This document shows positions 1 to 8,957 of a DNA stretch of 64,000 nt, piece by piece. Within the stretch, counting starts at the first letter, position 1, and every line of letters begins with the position of its first letter. Made by a program: the position numbers and the translations under genes. Origin of the DNA: JAJDYQ01 sp965214035 (lineage in GTDB: Bacteria; Pseudomonadota; Gammaproteobacteria; JAJDYQ01); contig OZ243932.1 in NCBI GenBank assembly GCA_965214035.1, positions 2,294,001 through 2,358,000 on the forward strand, in the 5' to 3' direction. A model generated the notes under the pieces. That model worked only from the letters and a program-made list of their open reading frames with translations, had not been told where the DNA came from and did no database searches.

Positions 1-156
1 GCCGCTGCCTCTGAGGCGGAATCCGGCTGCTGATACCAGTTTTCTTAATTTCGATTCTTCGCATTCAGGACAATCCACCAGCGGCACATCATTGACTTTT
101 TGTATCGCCTCCAGTTTATGACCGCAGGCGATACACTCATATTCGTAAATCGGCAT
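1..156 (-). CDS. FmdB-type zinc-ribbon protein, 3' end cut by window edge
   Basis: Reading the minus strand from an ATG at 156 gives 52 residues beginning MPIYEYEC, with CxxC pairs (C8/C11 and C30/C33). This is the N-terminal zinc ribbon of the FmdB/putative regulatory protein family. The frame is open to base 1, so the C-terminal part lies outside the window. The family is small and its biochemical role is poorly defined; a regulatory or nucleic-acid-binding role is only assumed. It is divergent from the dehydrogenase gene at 271, and the 114-base gap between them carries inverted repeats. The family call is firm because of the start motif and the cysteine spacing. Confidence 0.85.
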   Translation of the reverse strand, partial: MPIYEYECIACGHKLEAIQKVNDVPLVDCPECEESKLRKLVSAAGFRLRGSG

Positions 157-179
157 GTTTTAATCCTCAAAAATCTGCT

Positions 180-230
180 CCGAAGCAATCCGGGAAGCAT
201 TTGACATGTGAGTATTCTATAATGCTTCGG
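180..230. promoter_or_regulatory. Inverted repeats in divergent FmdB/SDR intergenic region
   Basis: CCGAAGCA at 180-187 is repeated in inverse orientation as TGCTTCGG at 223-230. A second overlapping pair is GAAGCATT at 194-201 and AATGCTTC at 221-228. A perfect TATAAT lies at 218-223, inside the right arms. The arrangement could be an operator or two alternative hairpins for either divergent gene. No matching -35 box at normal spacing is convincing. Confidence 0.35.
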
Positions 231-270
231 GAAACACGGCAAAGAAACAATATCTCAAATCTTTATATCA

Positions 271-1110
271 ATGCCCGCGCATCCCGAAAAGAAAGCAGTT
301 TTAATCACCGGTTGCTCGACCGGTATCGGTCGGTGTGTCGCCAGTGGCCTGTACAACAGAGGCTACCGAGTGTTTGCGACTGCCAGAAATAAAGATGATG
401 TCGAGCAGCTCGAGCTTCAAGGGTTTGAGGCACTGCAGCTTGATTTGACGGACAGTGTCGGCATACGGGACACGGTTGATGAAGTCCTGCGCCGTACAGG
501 AAACCGGCTGTTTGCCCTGTTTAACAATGGTGCCTACGGCCAGTTCGGTGCTGTCGAAGACCTGTCCCGCGAAGTGCTGCGCAAACAGTTTGAAACCAAT
601 GTTTTCGGCTGGCATGAGCTGACACGTTATGTCCTGCCCGTCATGCGGCAGCAGGGATATGGTCGCATTATCCAGAACAGCTCGGTACTGGGTTTCGTCG
701 CGCTCAAATACCGTGGTGCCTATAATGCCAGCAAGTTTGCCATTGAGGGCCTGACAGACACACTGAGACTTGAGTTTCTGGATACAGACATACACTTTGT
801 GCTGGTGGAGCCCGGCCCGATAGCAAGCAACTTTCGCCCTAATGCGCTCAGGGCATTCAGGGAAAATATTGATGCGGGTGCAAGCTGCCACAAAAAAACC
901 TATGTCCATCTGGCGGAACGTCTGGCACAGGAGGGGCCGGTTGTACCCTTCACCCTGCAGGCTGAAGCCGTCCTCGACAGGGTTATCGTGGCGCTGGAGG
1001 CGAAAAGACCGAAAGCGCGGTATTATGTAACGTTCCCCACCTACTTATTCGGTTATCTGAAACGGATATTGCCGGTAAAGTGGATGGACCAGATACTCAA
1101 ACACCACTGA
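271..1110 (+). CDS. Short-chain dehydrogenase/reductase (SDR family)
   Basis: This 279-residue protein has the classical SDR layout. The N-terminal Rossmann dinucleotide motif TGCSTGIG is at residues 13-20, an NNG motif sits near residue 87, and the catalytic Ser and YNASK (Tyr-x-x-x-Lys) lie near the middle. After the active site, the PGPI stretch is the usual substrate-loop start. Such enzymes carry out NAD(P)H-dependent oxidation or reduction of alcohols and ketones; the substrate cannot be read from the sequence. Arg residues after the second strand (around R39) suggest NADP(H) preference. It lies 15 bases upstream of ispH and may share its transcript. No good ribosome-binding site precedes the ATG, so the start is less certain than the family. 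Confidence 0.88.
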   Translation: MPAHPEKKAVLITGCSTGIGRCVASGLYNRGYRVFATARNKDDVEQLELQGFEALQLDLTDSVGIRDTVDEVLRRTGNRLFALFNNGAYGQFGAVEDLSREVLRKQFETNVFGWHELTRYVLPVMRQQGYGRIIQNSSVLGFVALKYRGAYNASKFAIEGLTDTLRLEFLDTDIHFVLVEPGPIASNFRPNALRAFRENIDAGASCHKKTYVHLAERLAQEGPVVPFTLQAEAVLDRVIVALEAKRPKARYYVTFPTYLFGYLKRILPVKWMDQILKHH

Positions 1111-1125
1111 TACAGTGTTTCTGCC

Positions 1126-2079
1126 ATGAAAGTCATACTTGCCAATCCCCGCGGTTTTTGTGCCGGCGTTGATCGTGCCATCGAAATTGTCGAGCGGGCT
1201 CTTGATATCTTTGGTGCCCCGATCTACGTTCGTCATGAGGTAGTACATAACAAATACGTTGTTGAACAGCTACGCTCCAAAGGTGCTGTTTTCGTCGAGG
1301 AAGTCGATGAAATTCCACAGGGAGCCACCGCAATTTTCAGTGCGCACGGCGTCTCGCAGCAAGTGCGGGACGATGCCGACAAGCGAAATCTCAGGGTATT
1401 TGATGCGACCTGTCCGCTGGTCACCAAGGTACACATGGAAGTCATGCGACACTCCAACGCCGGTCAGGAAGTTGTGCTTGTTGGTCATTCCGGACATCCG
1501 GAAGTGGAAGGCACACTGGGCCAATACAACAACCCTGATGGAGGAATCTATCTGGTTGGCGAGATTGAAGAAGTAGAACGACTACAGATTAAAAGCCCTG
1601 CCGATCTGCACTATGTTACCCAGACAACGCTTTCGCTTGACGATACCCGTGCCATCATTGCTGCCCTGCAAAGCAGATTCCCGGAGATAAAGGGGCCGAA
1701 AAAGGACGATATCTGCTATGCCACACAGAATCGTCAGAACGCCGTCAATGCCCTGGTTGATGACTGCGATCTGGTGATCGTTGTCGGCTCCCGCAACAGT
1801 TCCAACTCCAACCGCCTGCGTGAAATTGCGGCAAAGAAAAACATACCTGCCTATCTCATAGACGGTGCTGACTGGCTGAAGCCTGAATGGCTGACGGGCA
1901 AGACGACCATTGGTGTCACTGCCGGCGCTTCGGCCCCGGAAATTCTCGTCCGGCAGGTTATCGCCAGACTGGGTGAGCTGGGTTACTCCCTGATGGAAGA
2001 ATCAGGTGGAGCTAAGGAAAATATCGTATTCAACATACCGGTTGAACTGAAGAATTCGGCCCGCCCGCGCAGCCGATGA
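1126..2079 (+). CDS. ispH: 4-hydroxy-3-methylbut-2-enyl diphosphate reductase (IspH)
   Basis: IspH is a cytoplasmic [4Fe-4S] enzyme that makes isopentenyl and dimethylallyl diphosphate in the last step of the non-mevalonate isoprenoid pathway. The 317 residues match the family length. The three cluster cysteines are visible in ANPRGFCAGV (C12), FDATCPLV and DICYATQNRQ. The substrate-binding histidines are present in HEVVHN and SAHGV, and the SNSNRL serine/asparagine motif is intact. Its stop overlaps the thiO start (ATGA), so the two are probably translationally coupled; ispH-thiO adjacency is also seen in other gammaproteobacteria. Confidence 0.97.
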   Translation: MKVILANPRGFCAGVDRAIEIVERALDIFGAPIYVRHEVVHNKYVVEQLRSKGAVFVEEVDEIPQGATAIFSAHGVSQQVRDDADKRNLRVFDATCPLVTKVHMEVMRHSNAGQEVVLVGHSGHPEVEGTLGQYNNPDGGIYLVGEIEEVERLQIKSPADLHYVTQTTLSLDDTRAIIAALQSRFPEIKGPKKDDICYATQNRQNAVNALVDDCDLVIVVGSRNSSNSNRLREIAAKKNIPAYLIDGADWLKPEWLTGKTTIGVTAGASAPEILVRQVIARLGELGYSLMEESGGAKENIVFNIPVELKNSARPRSR

Positions 2080-3161
2080 ACTATGACGTGATTATCGTGG
2101 GTGCCGGGATTTCCGGGCTCCTGTCTGCTATTGAGCTGGCCGACTCTGGTCGAAAAATCTGCATTATAGAGAAAAGCCGGATTGGCCAGGGTTCCTCCTG
2201 GGCGGGTGGCGGCATCCTCCTGCCCATTTATCCCTGGCGTTATCCGGAACCTGTCAATACCCTGGTTGAGTGGAGCCTGCGCCATTACCCCGAATTTCTG
2301 GCGGCCCTGTGCGCCGATACAGGCATAGACCCGGAATGGCAGGCATGTGGGCATTTGATACTCGATGCCGATCCGGATGCTGCCATCATCAGGCGCTGGT
2401 CTGACCGATTCTCGGTAGAAATTGAGTACATATCCGGCAAAAAATTAAACCGGGTCGAGCCTGGACTCTCGGAGTATCATACCGGAGCACTGTGGGCACC
2501 GAACATCGGACAAGTCAGAAGCCCGCGCCTGCTCAAGGCGCTGGCGGTCAAGGCCGATCAAATGAAGGTCGATATTCAGGAAAACACTGCCCTGATTGGC
2601 ATAAAAACGGACAACCGGACAATAAAGACAATTAAAACATCGAACAGCCACCATACGGCAGGTTCTGTATTGATTGCCGCCGGCGCATGGAGTGGAGACC
2701 TTGAACAATATGGTCTGCCGCATACAGCTGTGCAGCCGGTCAGAGGACAGATGATTCAGTTTCAGACTGCCCCCGGTGCCATCAGGACAATCACTCTGCA
2801 CAAAGAACACTACGTCATTCCCCGCAAAGATGGCAAAGTGCTTGCGGGAAGCACACTGGAACACTGCGGCTTTGACAAGACAACGACCAGAGAAGCGGCG
2901 CAGTTTCTCAGGCAGCAGGCGGTATCACTCTTCCCGATGCTTGAATCTGCCCCGCTGGTCAATCACTGGGCGGGGCTCAGGCCGGGCAACGACAGACAAA
3001 CACCCCTGATAGGCAGGCACCCTGACTACGACAATCTGTTCTACAATACAGGCCATTACCGGAATGGTATAATCCTCGGTCTGGCATCTGCCAGACTCTG
3101 TTGCGATATTATGCTGGGTCGTCCGCCGATATTGGCCCCTGCCGACTATGCCTGGGCATAA
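2076..3161 (+). CDS. thiO: FAD-dependent glycine oxidase, thiamine synthesis (ThiO)
   Basis: This 361-residue flavoprotein opens with the FAD dinucleotide motif VGAGISG at residues 8-14, followed by the acidic end of the second strand (IIEK). It is a member of the DAO family. ThiO oxidises glycine to iminoglyoxylate (dehydroglycine), which feeds thiazole synthesis for thiamine. The SSWAGGGIL segment and the C-terminal GLRPGNDRQTPLIG and GHYRNGIILGLAS segments fit ThiO better than other DAO-family amine oxidases. The gene starts inside the ispH stop codon. No thiazole synthase gene is in the window, so the assignment rests on family features and on the ispH linkage. Confidence 0.9.
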   Translation: MNYDVIIVGAGISGLLSAIELADSGRKICIIEKSRIGQGSSWAGGGILLPIYPWRYPEPVNTLVEWSLRHYPEFLAALCADTGIDPEWQACGHLILDADPDAAIIRRWSDRFSVEIEYISGKKLNRVEPGLSEYHTGALWAPNIGQVRSPRLLKALAVKADQMKVDIQENTALIGIKTDNRTIKTIKTSNSHHTAGSVLIAAGAWSGDLEQYGLPHTAVQPVRGQMIQFQTAPGAIRTITLHKEHYVIPRKDGKVLAGSTLEHCGFDKTTTREAAQFLRQQAVSLFPMLESAPLVNHWAGLRPGNDRQTPLIGRHPDYDNLFYNTGHYRNGIILGLASARLCCDIMLGRPPILAPADYAWA

Positions 3162-3215
3162 ACCGGGTCTGGTCTGGCGCAGGGGATACAGACGATGGTC
3201 TGGGGCAGCCTGATT

Positions 3216-3291
3216 GCCGGTGTAGCTCAGTTGGTAGAGCAGCGCATTCGTAATGCGGAGGTCAGAGGTTCGAATCCTCTCACCGGCACCA
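3216..3291 (+). tRNA. tRNA-Thr (anticodon CGT)
   Basis: The 76 bases form a full cloverleaf. The acceptor stem GCCGGTG pairs with CACCGGC before A and an encoded CCA end. The D arm is GCTCAGTTGGTAGAGC, the anticodon loop is TTCGTAA, and the T arm carries GGTTCGAATCC. Anticodon CGT reads ACG (threonine). It lies 54 bases after thiO, in the same direction. No integrase or flanking direct repeat suggests use as an attachment site. Confidence 0.97.
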
Positions 3292-3551
3292 TCTTTGCTG
3301 TCAGGAAATTGGCCGGAATAATGAATTTTAAGGCCATATAATTCCCGAAGAGATGTTTAGCCAAAATACAAAAAGCCGGGAAATGGATGAGGCGAAGGTC
3401 CAGTCTGGTAACCCGCAGGTCGGCCATGGAAACATTGAACATATCGAAACAAACACTATGTTATGGTGTAACGACAACGGCCGGCCGGAATCGGGTGCCG
3501 ATAGCGGTCGCTGCCATAACTTTCAGGTTATTATGGGATCGGGGGGATAGA

Positions 3552-5147
3552 ATGAGGCACCAACCCGACAATGCTGCCAATCGACCGCAACTCAATGACA
3601 AAATGTTCAACAACTTTCATAAAGCCATAGCCTCGCTGCTGCTGGCGGCGATCATTCTGATGCCGCATACAGCTCTCGCCCGGCAACCCACCGCTCCGGC
3701 AGAGGCTGGTAATGCCGCGTCAGTACCGGTACCTGCTGAAGAGCGCACACCATCCGGTGGGCATCGTGGCATCTCCGGCGACATTGTACTGCTGCTGGAC
3801 AACTCCGGCAGCATGAAAGCCAACGATCCGGACTTCCTGATGGCCGATGCAGTCAGCAGGTTCGTCAGCCAACTGGACTCCAATACCCGGCTTGGTATCG
3901 TGATTTTTGACCAGAGCGTCAGGCTGTCCTATCCGCTGACCGGAGTGTCCGACACAAGCCGGGCCGAAATGCTGGCCAGTCTTGAACAGATCAACTACAA
4001 GGGACAGCACACCAACAGCCCGGATGGGCTGGAGCGAGCCATCTATGAGCTGAAGCTGCATGCCCGTGAAGATGCCGAGCGATTTATCATCTTTTTAACG
4101 GATGGCATAGTCGATACCGGGGACAAACAAAAGGATGCCAGCAAACTGGACTGGATGAGAAAGGAACTGGCTGCCGATGCCAAAAACAACGGCATCAGGG
4201 TTTTCGGCATTGCATTCACCGACAACGCGGACTTTCAGCTTATACAGTCGCTGGCCCAGCAAACCGATGCGAAATACTATCGGGCATCCACCGCCAGCGA
4301 CATATCGCCGATTTTTGACCGCATACAAAATGCCATTGAAGCAACGCGCCGGGCTGCCATGGAAGCCGCCAAACCGCCCCCGCCGCCGGCACCCGTCAGG
4401 CCGCCTCCGCCGCCCAAGCCGATCATCGTGAAGATTCCCGAGCAGACCACCGGCACAGATGCACAGACACTGTACATCCTGTATGGTATTGCCGCCCTGC
4501 TGCTCATGCTCCTGCTGGCCCTGCTGCTGCGAGGGCGCCTTGGTCAGGCATCAGCCACGCCGGGAAGTGCGGACATGCCGCATGTCGGGTTGATCGATGT
4601 CTCCGGTATTACAGACAAAAAGGAACACCCCATCACCACTCCGATCACCCAGATTGGTCGTATCAAGGGCAAAGAGACAGCCGGGGTGTCCCATATCGTC
4701 ATACCTGAAAAAAGTATCAGTCGCCATCACGCCGTTATCGAATACCGCAATCATGCGTTCTGGCTGATGGACCAGGGCAGTGGCAATGGTACCAGACTGA
4801 ACGATATCGAGCTGAGTGAAGAACAACGGCTGAAACATGGCGACAGGCTGGCATTCGGTGATTTTGTATTTGAATTTACCGAACCGGACATGGAACAATC
4901 CGATGCGACCGTTGTGCAGGCATCAGGCGGCAACCAGACAGAACCGGATGCAGCCCCTAATCCGGATACAGATACAGCCCCTGATATGGAAAATACAATG
5001 CTGATGTCCTCAGAAGAACCGCCCGACTCCGAGGCGGATAGCGAAGCGCTGGACACACCATCTTCTGGAGAGGCGGACGAAGACATGACGCTGGCCGAGT
5101 TTGAGCGCCTGTTTGATGATCTGGACGAGCAGGACAAAGAAAAATAG
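3552..5147 (+). CDS. Membrane protein with extracytoplasmic vWA and C-terminal FHA domain
   Basis: The likely start is ATG 3552, after a G-rich stretch; ATG 3603 would also leave the signal segment intact. The 531 residues comprise an N-terminal hydrophobic segment ending HTALARQ (about 24-45), a vWA domain (about 77-270), a proline-rich linker, a transmembrane helix (about 315-337), an FHA domain (about 365-445) and a long acidic tail. The vWA domain has a complete metal site: DNSGS at 83-87, a Thr in HTNSPDGL and an Asp in LTDG. The FHA domain shows IGR, SRHH and GSGNGT, the phosphothreonine-binding signature. In this topology the vWA faces the periplasm and FHA the cytoplasm, a layout suited to passing a Thr-kinase signal across the membrane. 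It precedes the porin and the envelope cluster at 7-15.5 kb. A partner kinase could be the gene at 19.6 kb, but that is inference. Confidence 0.85.
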   Translation: MRHQPDNAANRPQLNDKMFNNFHKAIASLLLAAIILMPHTALARQPTAPAEAGNAASVPVPAEERTPSGGHRGISGDIVLLLDNSGSMKANDPDFLMADAVSRFVSQLDSNTRLGIVIFDQSVRLSYPLTGVSDTSRAEMLASLEQINYKGQHTNSPDGLERAIYELKLHAREDAERFIIFLTDGIVDTGDKQKDASKLDWMRKELAADAKNNGIRVFGIAFTDNADFQLIQSLAQQTDAKYYRASTASDISPIFDRIQNAIEATRRAAMEAAKPPPPPAPVRPPPPPKPIIVKIPEQTTGTDAQTLYILYGIAALLLMLLLALLLRGRLGQASATPGSADMPHVGLIDVSGITDKKEHPITTPITQIGRIKGKETAGVSHIVIPEKSISRHHAVIEYRNHAFWLMDQGSGNGTRLNDIELSEEQRLKHGDRLAFGDFVFEFTEPDMEQSDATVVQASGGNQTEPDAAPNPDTDTAPDMENTMLMSSEEPPDSEADSEALDTPSSGEADEDMTLAEFERLFDDLDEQDKEK

Positions 5148-5496
5148 CCGAACCCAAAGTCAGCACAGAAATAACCGAACGGACAACAGAGGCCAAACGA
5201 CAAAAGCTGCCGGATTCAAATCCGGGCCGATCGAGCCGGCATCCTCATCGCTTGTGATTAAGTACCTGCAACAAAATGCCCGGCAGCCTTGCCGGCGAGA
5301 GGTCCGATTTACCCCTGCCCGACATTCAGTGTTGCTTTTTCGCAACACATGCCCTGAAATAATGTTGTTTTTTTTGCAAAAAAGACAAAAAAAGTGTTGC
5401 ATCTGGTCCAAAGCCATGGAAATATAGCTCCAGCAGGGGTTAAGCAGCCCTGAAAACCATTTTTTAACCTTTAATTCCTTAATCAGGAGAAAAAGA
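5148..5496. other. Porin upstream region with hairpins, no gene
   Basis: No coding frame is convincing. CCGGCA/TGCCGG forms a hairpin at 5280-5295. GTGTTGC, a six-base loop and GCAACAC form a perfect 7-bp hairpin at 5329-5348, followed by T- and A-rich tracts and another GTGTTGC at 5394-5400. A weak promoter may use TTGCAT at 5397-5402 with AAATAT about 17 bases on. A clear AGGAG ribosome site stands just before the porin ATG. The long leader suggests post-transcriptional control of the porin, which is inference. Confidence 0.45.
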
Positions 5497-6756
5497 ATGA
5501 ATAAACAAATTCTGGCAGCAGCAGTCAGTGCCGGCCTGATGGCACCGGGTCTGGCAGCAGCGGATATCCAGATCTTCGGTCAGATCCAGGCCGAGACCGG
5601 TAACCTTGAGCGCAGTGGTAATGTCAATCCCGGGGTTGATTACATACGTTCCGACAATGTGCTCGGTTCCATCAAGGGTGGCGGTTCCAATGCCTTTGGT
5701 ATCAAGGGCGATGAGGAATTGGGCAACGGCCTGACCGCCTACTTCATGTTCAATAACGGCTTTTCTACCTTTGACGGCGATACCCTCGACAGCAGGGGCG
5801 GAGAAAGTTCGGGAGGCATCACGGCGCGGGATCGCTATGTGGGACTCCGGGGTGACGGCTGGCATGTACAGTTCGGTCGCGTCAATACCCTGTACAAGAC
5901 TGCCTCACACCGCTACGACCCCTTTCTCGGTACGGGCCTGCAGTCGCGCGCCAATGGTGCGATGTCTGGTGGTCATAACGGTTTCTTCAATGATGTGGCG
6001 CGCGTGGGTTTCAAGTCCGGCGGCCTGAGCGGGGGCATTGATATCAAATGGGAAGATGCCTCAAATGAGGACACTCCAGAATCCGGTGGTGATACCAGAG
6101 GCCTCAACACGGTTGACAAGGGTTCCTGGACCGGTGCCATCAAATACGGTCAGAAAGACTGGGAGGCGGGTCTGGCCTATATAGATTTTTCTTACCTTGA
6201 CTATAACGGGGACGCAGAAGGCACTCAGACTCAGACCATTTCTTTCGATACTTTCAATAAAGTCGAAGTCGAACTTTCGCCCGAGGAGACAAGACAAACC
6301 GAAGGCGACCTCAGCGCATGGAAGATCCACGGTAAGTACGATATCAGTGACTTCTCTCTCCGTGCGCAGTATGAGAGGGTCAAGGTTGACCGAATCGTTG
6401 CCATTCGAAGCGGTGCGCGACGCGGTGATGGCAGCAGTACGCTGGTCGGCCTGGAAGGCGGTGACAGCGCTCAAGAATACCGTTCGTTGCACCTCAGTAT
6501 GACCTACAGGGTCTCCGGCAGCACCAGCCTTATGGGGCGTTTTGCGGATACAGAGTGGCAGGATGTGCAGGATGTTGCCGATGCGAGCTACGATGTCGAA
6601 GGCAGGCATTGGGCGGTTGGCGTGAGACACGACCTGTCCAAGCGCACCCATGTCTATGGTGGTTACATGGACAATGACTATGACTACTCCGATAGTGATA
6701 GTCGCGGCAAAGATGAAATTACCGGCTGGGCCGTGGGCATGCGCCACAAGTTCTAG
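5497..6756 (+). CDS. General outer-membrane porin (neisserial/gram-negative type)
   Basis: The 419-residue precursor has a typical signal peptide (MNKQILAAAVSAGLMAPGL, cleaved near AAA-DIQ). Alternating aromatic beta-strands follow, and the chain ends with Phe (MRHKF), the BAM recognition signature. Early strands such as the segment with FGQIQAE, the GIKGDEELGNGL turn and the RDRYVGLRG-FGR segment are hallmarks of the trimeric 16-strand porin family found in beta- and gammaproteobacteria. It should form a passive channel for small hydrophilic solutes. An AGGAG ribosome site lies 8 bases upstream, and a strong intrinsic terminator follows, so it is probably transcribed alone. It interrupts the vWA-FHA gene and the later envelope cluster, but no direct link to them is visible. 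Confidence 0.93.
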   Translation: MNKQILAAAVSAGLMAPGLAAADIQIFGQIQAETGNLERSGNVNPGVDYIRSDNVLGSIKGGGSNAFGIKGDEELGNGLTAYFMFNNGFSTFDGDTLDSRGGESSGGITARDRYVGLRGDGWHVQFGRVNTLYKTASHRYDPFLGTGLQSRANGAMSGGHNGFFNDVARVGFKSGGLSGGIDIKWEDASNEDTPESGGDTRGLNTVDKGSWTGAIKYGQKDWEAGLAYIDFSYLDYNGDAEGTQTQTISFDTFNKVEVELSPEETRQTEGDLSAWKIHGKYDISDFSLRAQYERVKVDRIVAIRSGARRGDGSSTLVGLEGGDSAQEYRSLHLSMTYRVSGSTSLMGRFADTEWQDVQDVADASYDVEGRHWAVGVRHDLSKRTHVYGGYMDNDYDYSDSDSRGKDEITGWAVGMRHKF

Positions 6757-6784
6757 GCATTGTCGGCAATCCGATGGACGTAAA

Positions 6785-6811
6785 ACGGGGCCTCATGGCC
6801 CCGTTTTTTTT
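6785..6811 (+). terminator. Rho-independent terminator of the porin gene
   Basis: ACGGGGCC at 6785-6792, a TCAT loop and GGCCCCGT form an 8-bp GC-rich hairpin followed by a run of T. It lies 29 bases after the porin stop. Confidence 0.95.
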
Positions 6812-6971
6812 GAGAGACAAGCCTGCCTGCCAGGTTACTCAGGGCAGGTATAAATGAATACGGGACGCACTGACACAGTCATAAAATGAACAATATGCCT
6901 GCGCCGGATTCAAAGACTGCATCGGCAGACACAGGAGCGACCAATATGGTGTACCCTGTGCAGAGGAAAAT

Positions 6972-7595
6972 ATGAACTCCTTCGGTCATACGATGAAAAA
7001 GGACTTTCTGACAATCAGGGCACTGCTTCTGGGCACTGCATTTTTATTTTCGTCTGCGCTTTATGCAGATGAAGCCGATGATGACAGGGATTGTCCCCTG
7101 GTGGTGCCTGAGTTTGATCATGCCGCGCTGCTGACTCGTGAGGAGCGCATTCAGATGATGGAACAGGCACTCGATGACGCCCTCAGCCGGGTGCAGAACT
7201 GTCGTCAGGCATCGGCCGATAAACAGAATGATGCGGCGAATGATGCGGCCGGTTCGGCGGCTGCCGATATTTCCGGCGGCAGTACAGGCACCGCCGGGCA
7301 TGAGGGAGCAAAGCCCGCGCAGGCAGTCGCCAGCGATACCATAGTCGGGCAGCAGGACAAGGCCGAAAACATACAGCCTGCCCGACCGGCCAGCGCACTG
7401 TCAGGTACGGAAATTTCCGGGCAGCGCACAGGTTCCATGCCGGTTGGAACGGCACCGAAAGATATACCACCGGCCGACAATGATAATATAATTGCCCGCC
7501 AGATCAGGGAAGCGGCCTCTGCAGAATCTGATCCTGAAAAGCAGAAGAAGCTCTGGAATGAATATCGCCGTTATAAAGGACTGTCGGAAAAATGA
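6972..7595 (+). CDS. Secreted protein of unknown function, first gene of envelope cluster
   Basis: The ATG at 6972 follows a good GAGG ribosome site. The 207 residues begin with a signal peptide (hydrophobic core ALLLGTAFLFSSALYA, cut near residue 32) and continue with a short acidic domain with two cysteines (DRDCPLV and VQNCRQ) around a predicted helix. A long low-complexity Ala/Gly/Ser/Gln stretch follows, then a charged C-terminal helix. I do not recognise a family. The paired cysteines could form a disulphide in the periplasm. It is the first of eight co-directional genes ending with two vWA proteins, so a structural or adaptor role in that complex is plausible but unproven. Confidence 0.7.
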   Translation: MNSFGHTMKKDFLTIRALLLGTAFLFSSALYADEADDDRDCPLVVPEFDHAALLTREERIQMMEQALDDALSRVQNCRQASADKQNDAANDAAGSAAADISGGSTGTAGHEGAKPAQAVASDTIVGQQDKAENIQPARPASALSGTEISGQRTGSMPVGTAPKDIPPADNDNIIARQIREAASAESDPEKQKKLWNEYRRYKGLSEK

Positions 7596-7624
7596 GATCG
7601 AAACATCGATCAGGAGAGTTTTAG

Positions 7625-8860
7625 ATGTGTTGTTTCAAGGACGCCAATGGTTTTTTCTGCTCATCGCAATGGGTGACGGGATACTGCCTGCTGGCAGTGA
7701 TTTTACTGCTAGCCGGTTGTAATGCGACCACCGGCAGGGCGCTGAATGATTCTGCGATTCGGGTCGGGCCACAGACCTCCTCGGCTGCAAAGGAGCAGGT
7801 ACCGGTACGGGCGATACACAAAGAGCTTGAAGTGATCGTTCCTGTTTTTGACCCCAACATTCCTGAAGATTCCGAAGAAGGCATCTGGCCTGAGCTGCGC
7901 CGGGTGGAGTCCGTCAGGTTTGCCATTGAAATGAAGCGGGCACTGGAAGAGACCGAACAACTGGGGGCAGTTCGTGTAACACCGGATCAGCAGGTTACCG
8001 GAGCTCTTTATGTGATTGGCAGAATCAACGAATCCAATGGGGAGGATGTCGGCATTAACATCAGGGCAATCAGCATGGACGGCAAAACCTGGCTGAGCAA
8101 AAATTACAGTCACCGGGTTGACGGATACTTCTTCGATAATCTGCGTAACAAGGGCAAGAGTGCTTATTATCCGATCTTTCAGGAAGCGGCGGCCGATATT
8201 GTCAGGCAACTGAAATCGAAGCGGAGCGACTATCTGGAGATGATCAACCAGCTAACCGAAGTACGCTTTGGTCACTCCATGTCAGAAGACAGCTTTGCAC
8301 AGTTTCTTGAATTCAGAGGCAATCAGGTAAAACTGGTGCAGGCACCTGCCAGCAATGACCCCATGCTCAAACGCATTCACAAATACCGCGTAGAAGACCA
8401 GCTCTTTATGGATCGTATGCAGCAGGGCTATGACGATTTTGCGCAACAAGTGGCGCCGTCCTATGAGGCATGGCAGGAAGCCGCCTATACTGAAAACAAG
8501 GCCAGGCGCGAAGCCAGAAAAGCAACCCTGATAAAGGCTGTGACCGGTGTGCTGGCGATTGGGCTGGCCGTTGCCAGCGATTCCGATTCAACCGGTGGTG
8601 CCGTTGCCGAGACCAGTGCGGTACTGGCGGGGGGGGCGCTTCTGGCGAGTAGCGTACAGAGCTATCAGGAAGCCAAATTCCACCAGGAAGCCCTGATGGA
8701 ACTTGGACAATCGGTAGATACGCAGGTTGCCCCCCAGGTTATTGCGTTTGAAGAAAAGACCATAAAGCTGACCGGGGATATGGCACAACAATTTGATCAA
8801 TGGCGTGCGGCGCTGAAAAGAATATATGCCGAGGAACAGACGCCGGACAGGCAGCTCTGA
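7625..8860 (+). CDS. Lipoprotein of unknown family in envelope cluster
   Basis: A GGAGAG site stands 8 bases before the ATG. The N-terminus ends in a lipobox, LLLAGC, with Cys32 as the probable lipidated residue; position +2 is Asn, which argues for outer-membrane sorting under the Lol rule. Residues 55-190 look like a mixed alpha/beta domain with a conserved-looking GALYVIGRI core, loosely like the CsgG/TolB-N type lipoprotein fold, but I cannot assign it. The middle is helical, a Gly/Ala-rich segment (about 305-345) could insert in or pack on a membrane, and the tail is helical. The length (411) is unusual for a simple lipoprotein. It is the second gene of the 7-15.5 kb cluster and could anchor that complex to the outer membrane. 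Confidence 0.72.
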   Translation: MCCFKDANGFFCSSQWVTGYCLLAVILLLAGCNATTGRALNDSAIRVGPQTSSAAKEQVPVRAIHKELEVIVPVFDPNIPEDSEEGIWPELRRVESVRFAIEMKRALEETEQLGAVRVTPDQQVTGALYVIGRINESNGEDVGINIRAISMDGKTWLSKNYSHRVDGYFFDNLRNKGKSAYYPIFQEAAADIVRQLKSKRSDYLEMINQLTEVRFGHSMSEDSFAQFLEFRGNQVKLVQAPASNDPMLKRIHKYRVEDQLFMDRMQQGYDDFAQQVAPSYEAWQEAAYTENKARREARKATLIKAVTGVLAIGLAVASDSDSTGGAVAETSAVLAGGALLASSVQSYQEAKFHQEALMELGQSVDTQVAPQVIAFEEKTIKLTGDMAQQFDQWRAALKRIYAEEQTPDRQL

Positions 8861-8957
8861 TATTCAAATACTGTTATAAACAAACATCCTGGGGGCTGTC
8901 CTGTTTTCGCGGAGATGAAAGAAAGAACCATCAGACATTGTTTGACGGACTGACAAA

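Noticed and set aside
201..223. TTGACA at 201-206 with TATAAT at 218-223 as a promoter for the dehydrogenase gene
   Set aside because: The spacer is only 11 bases, too short for a sigma-70 promoter.
301..909. Long open frame opposite the short-chain dehydrogenase gene
   Set aside because: It lies antisense to a gene with intact family motifs and has no recognisable domain or ribosome site.
3353..3550. Open frame between tRNA-Thr and the vWA-FHA gene
   Set aside because: No domain and no ribosome site; it overlaps the leader of the vWA-FHA gene.
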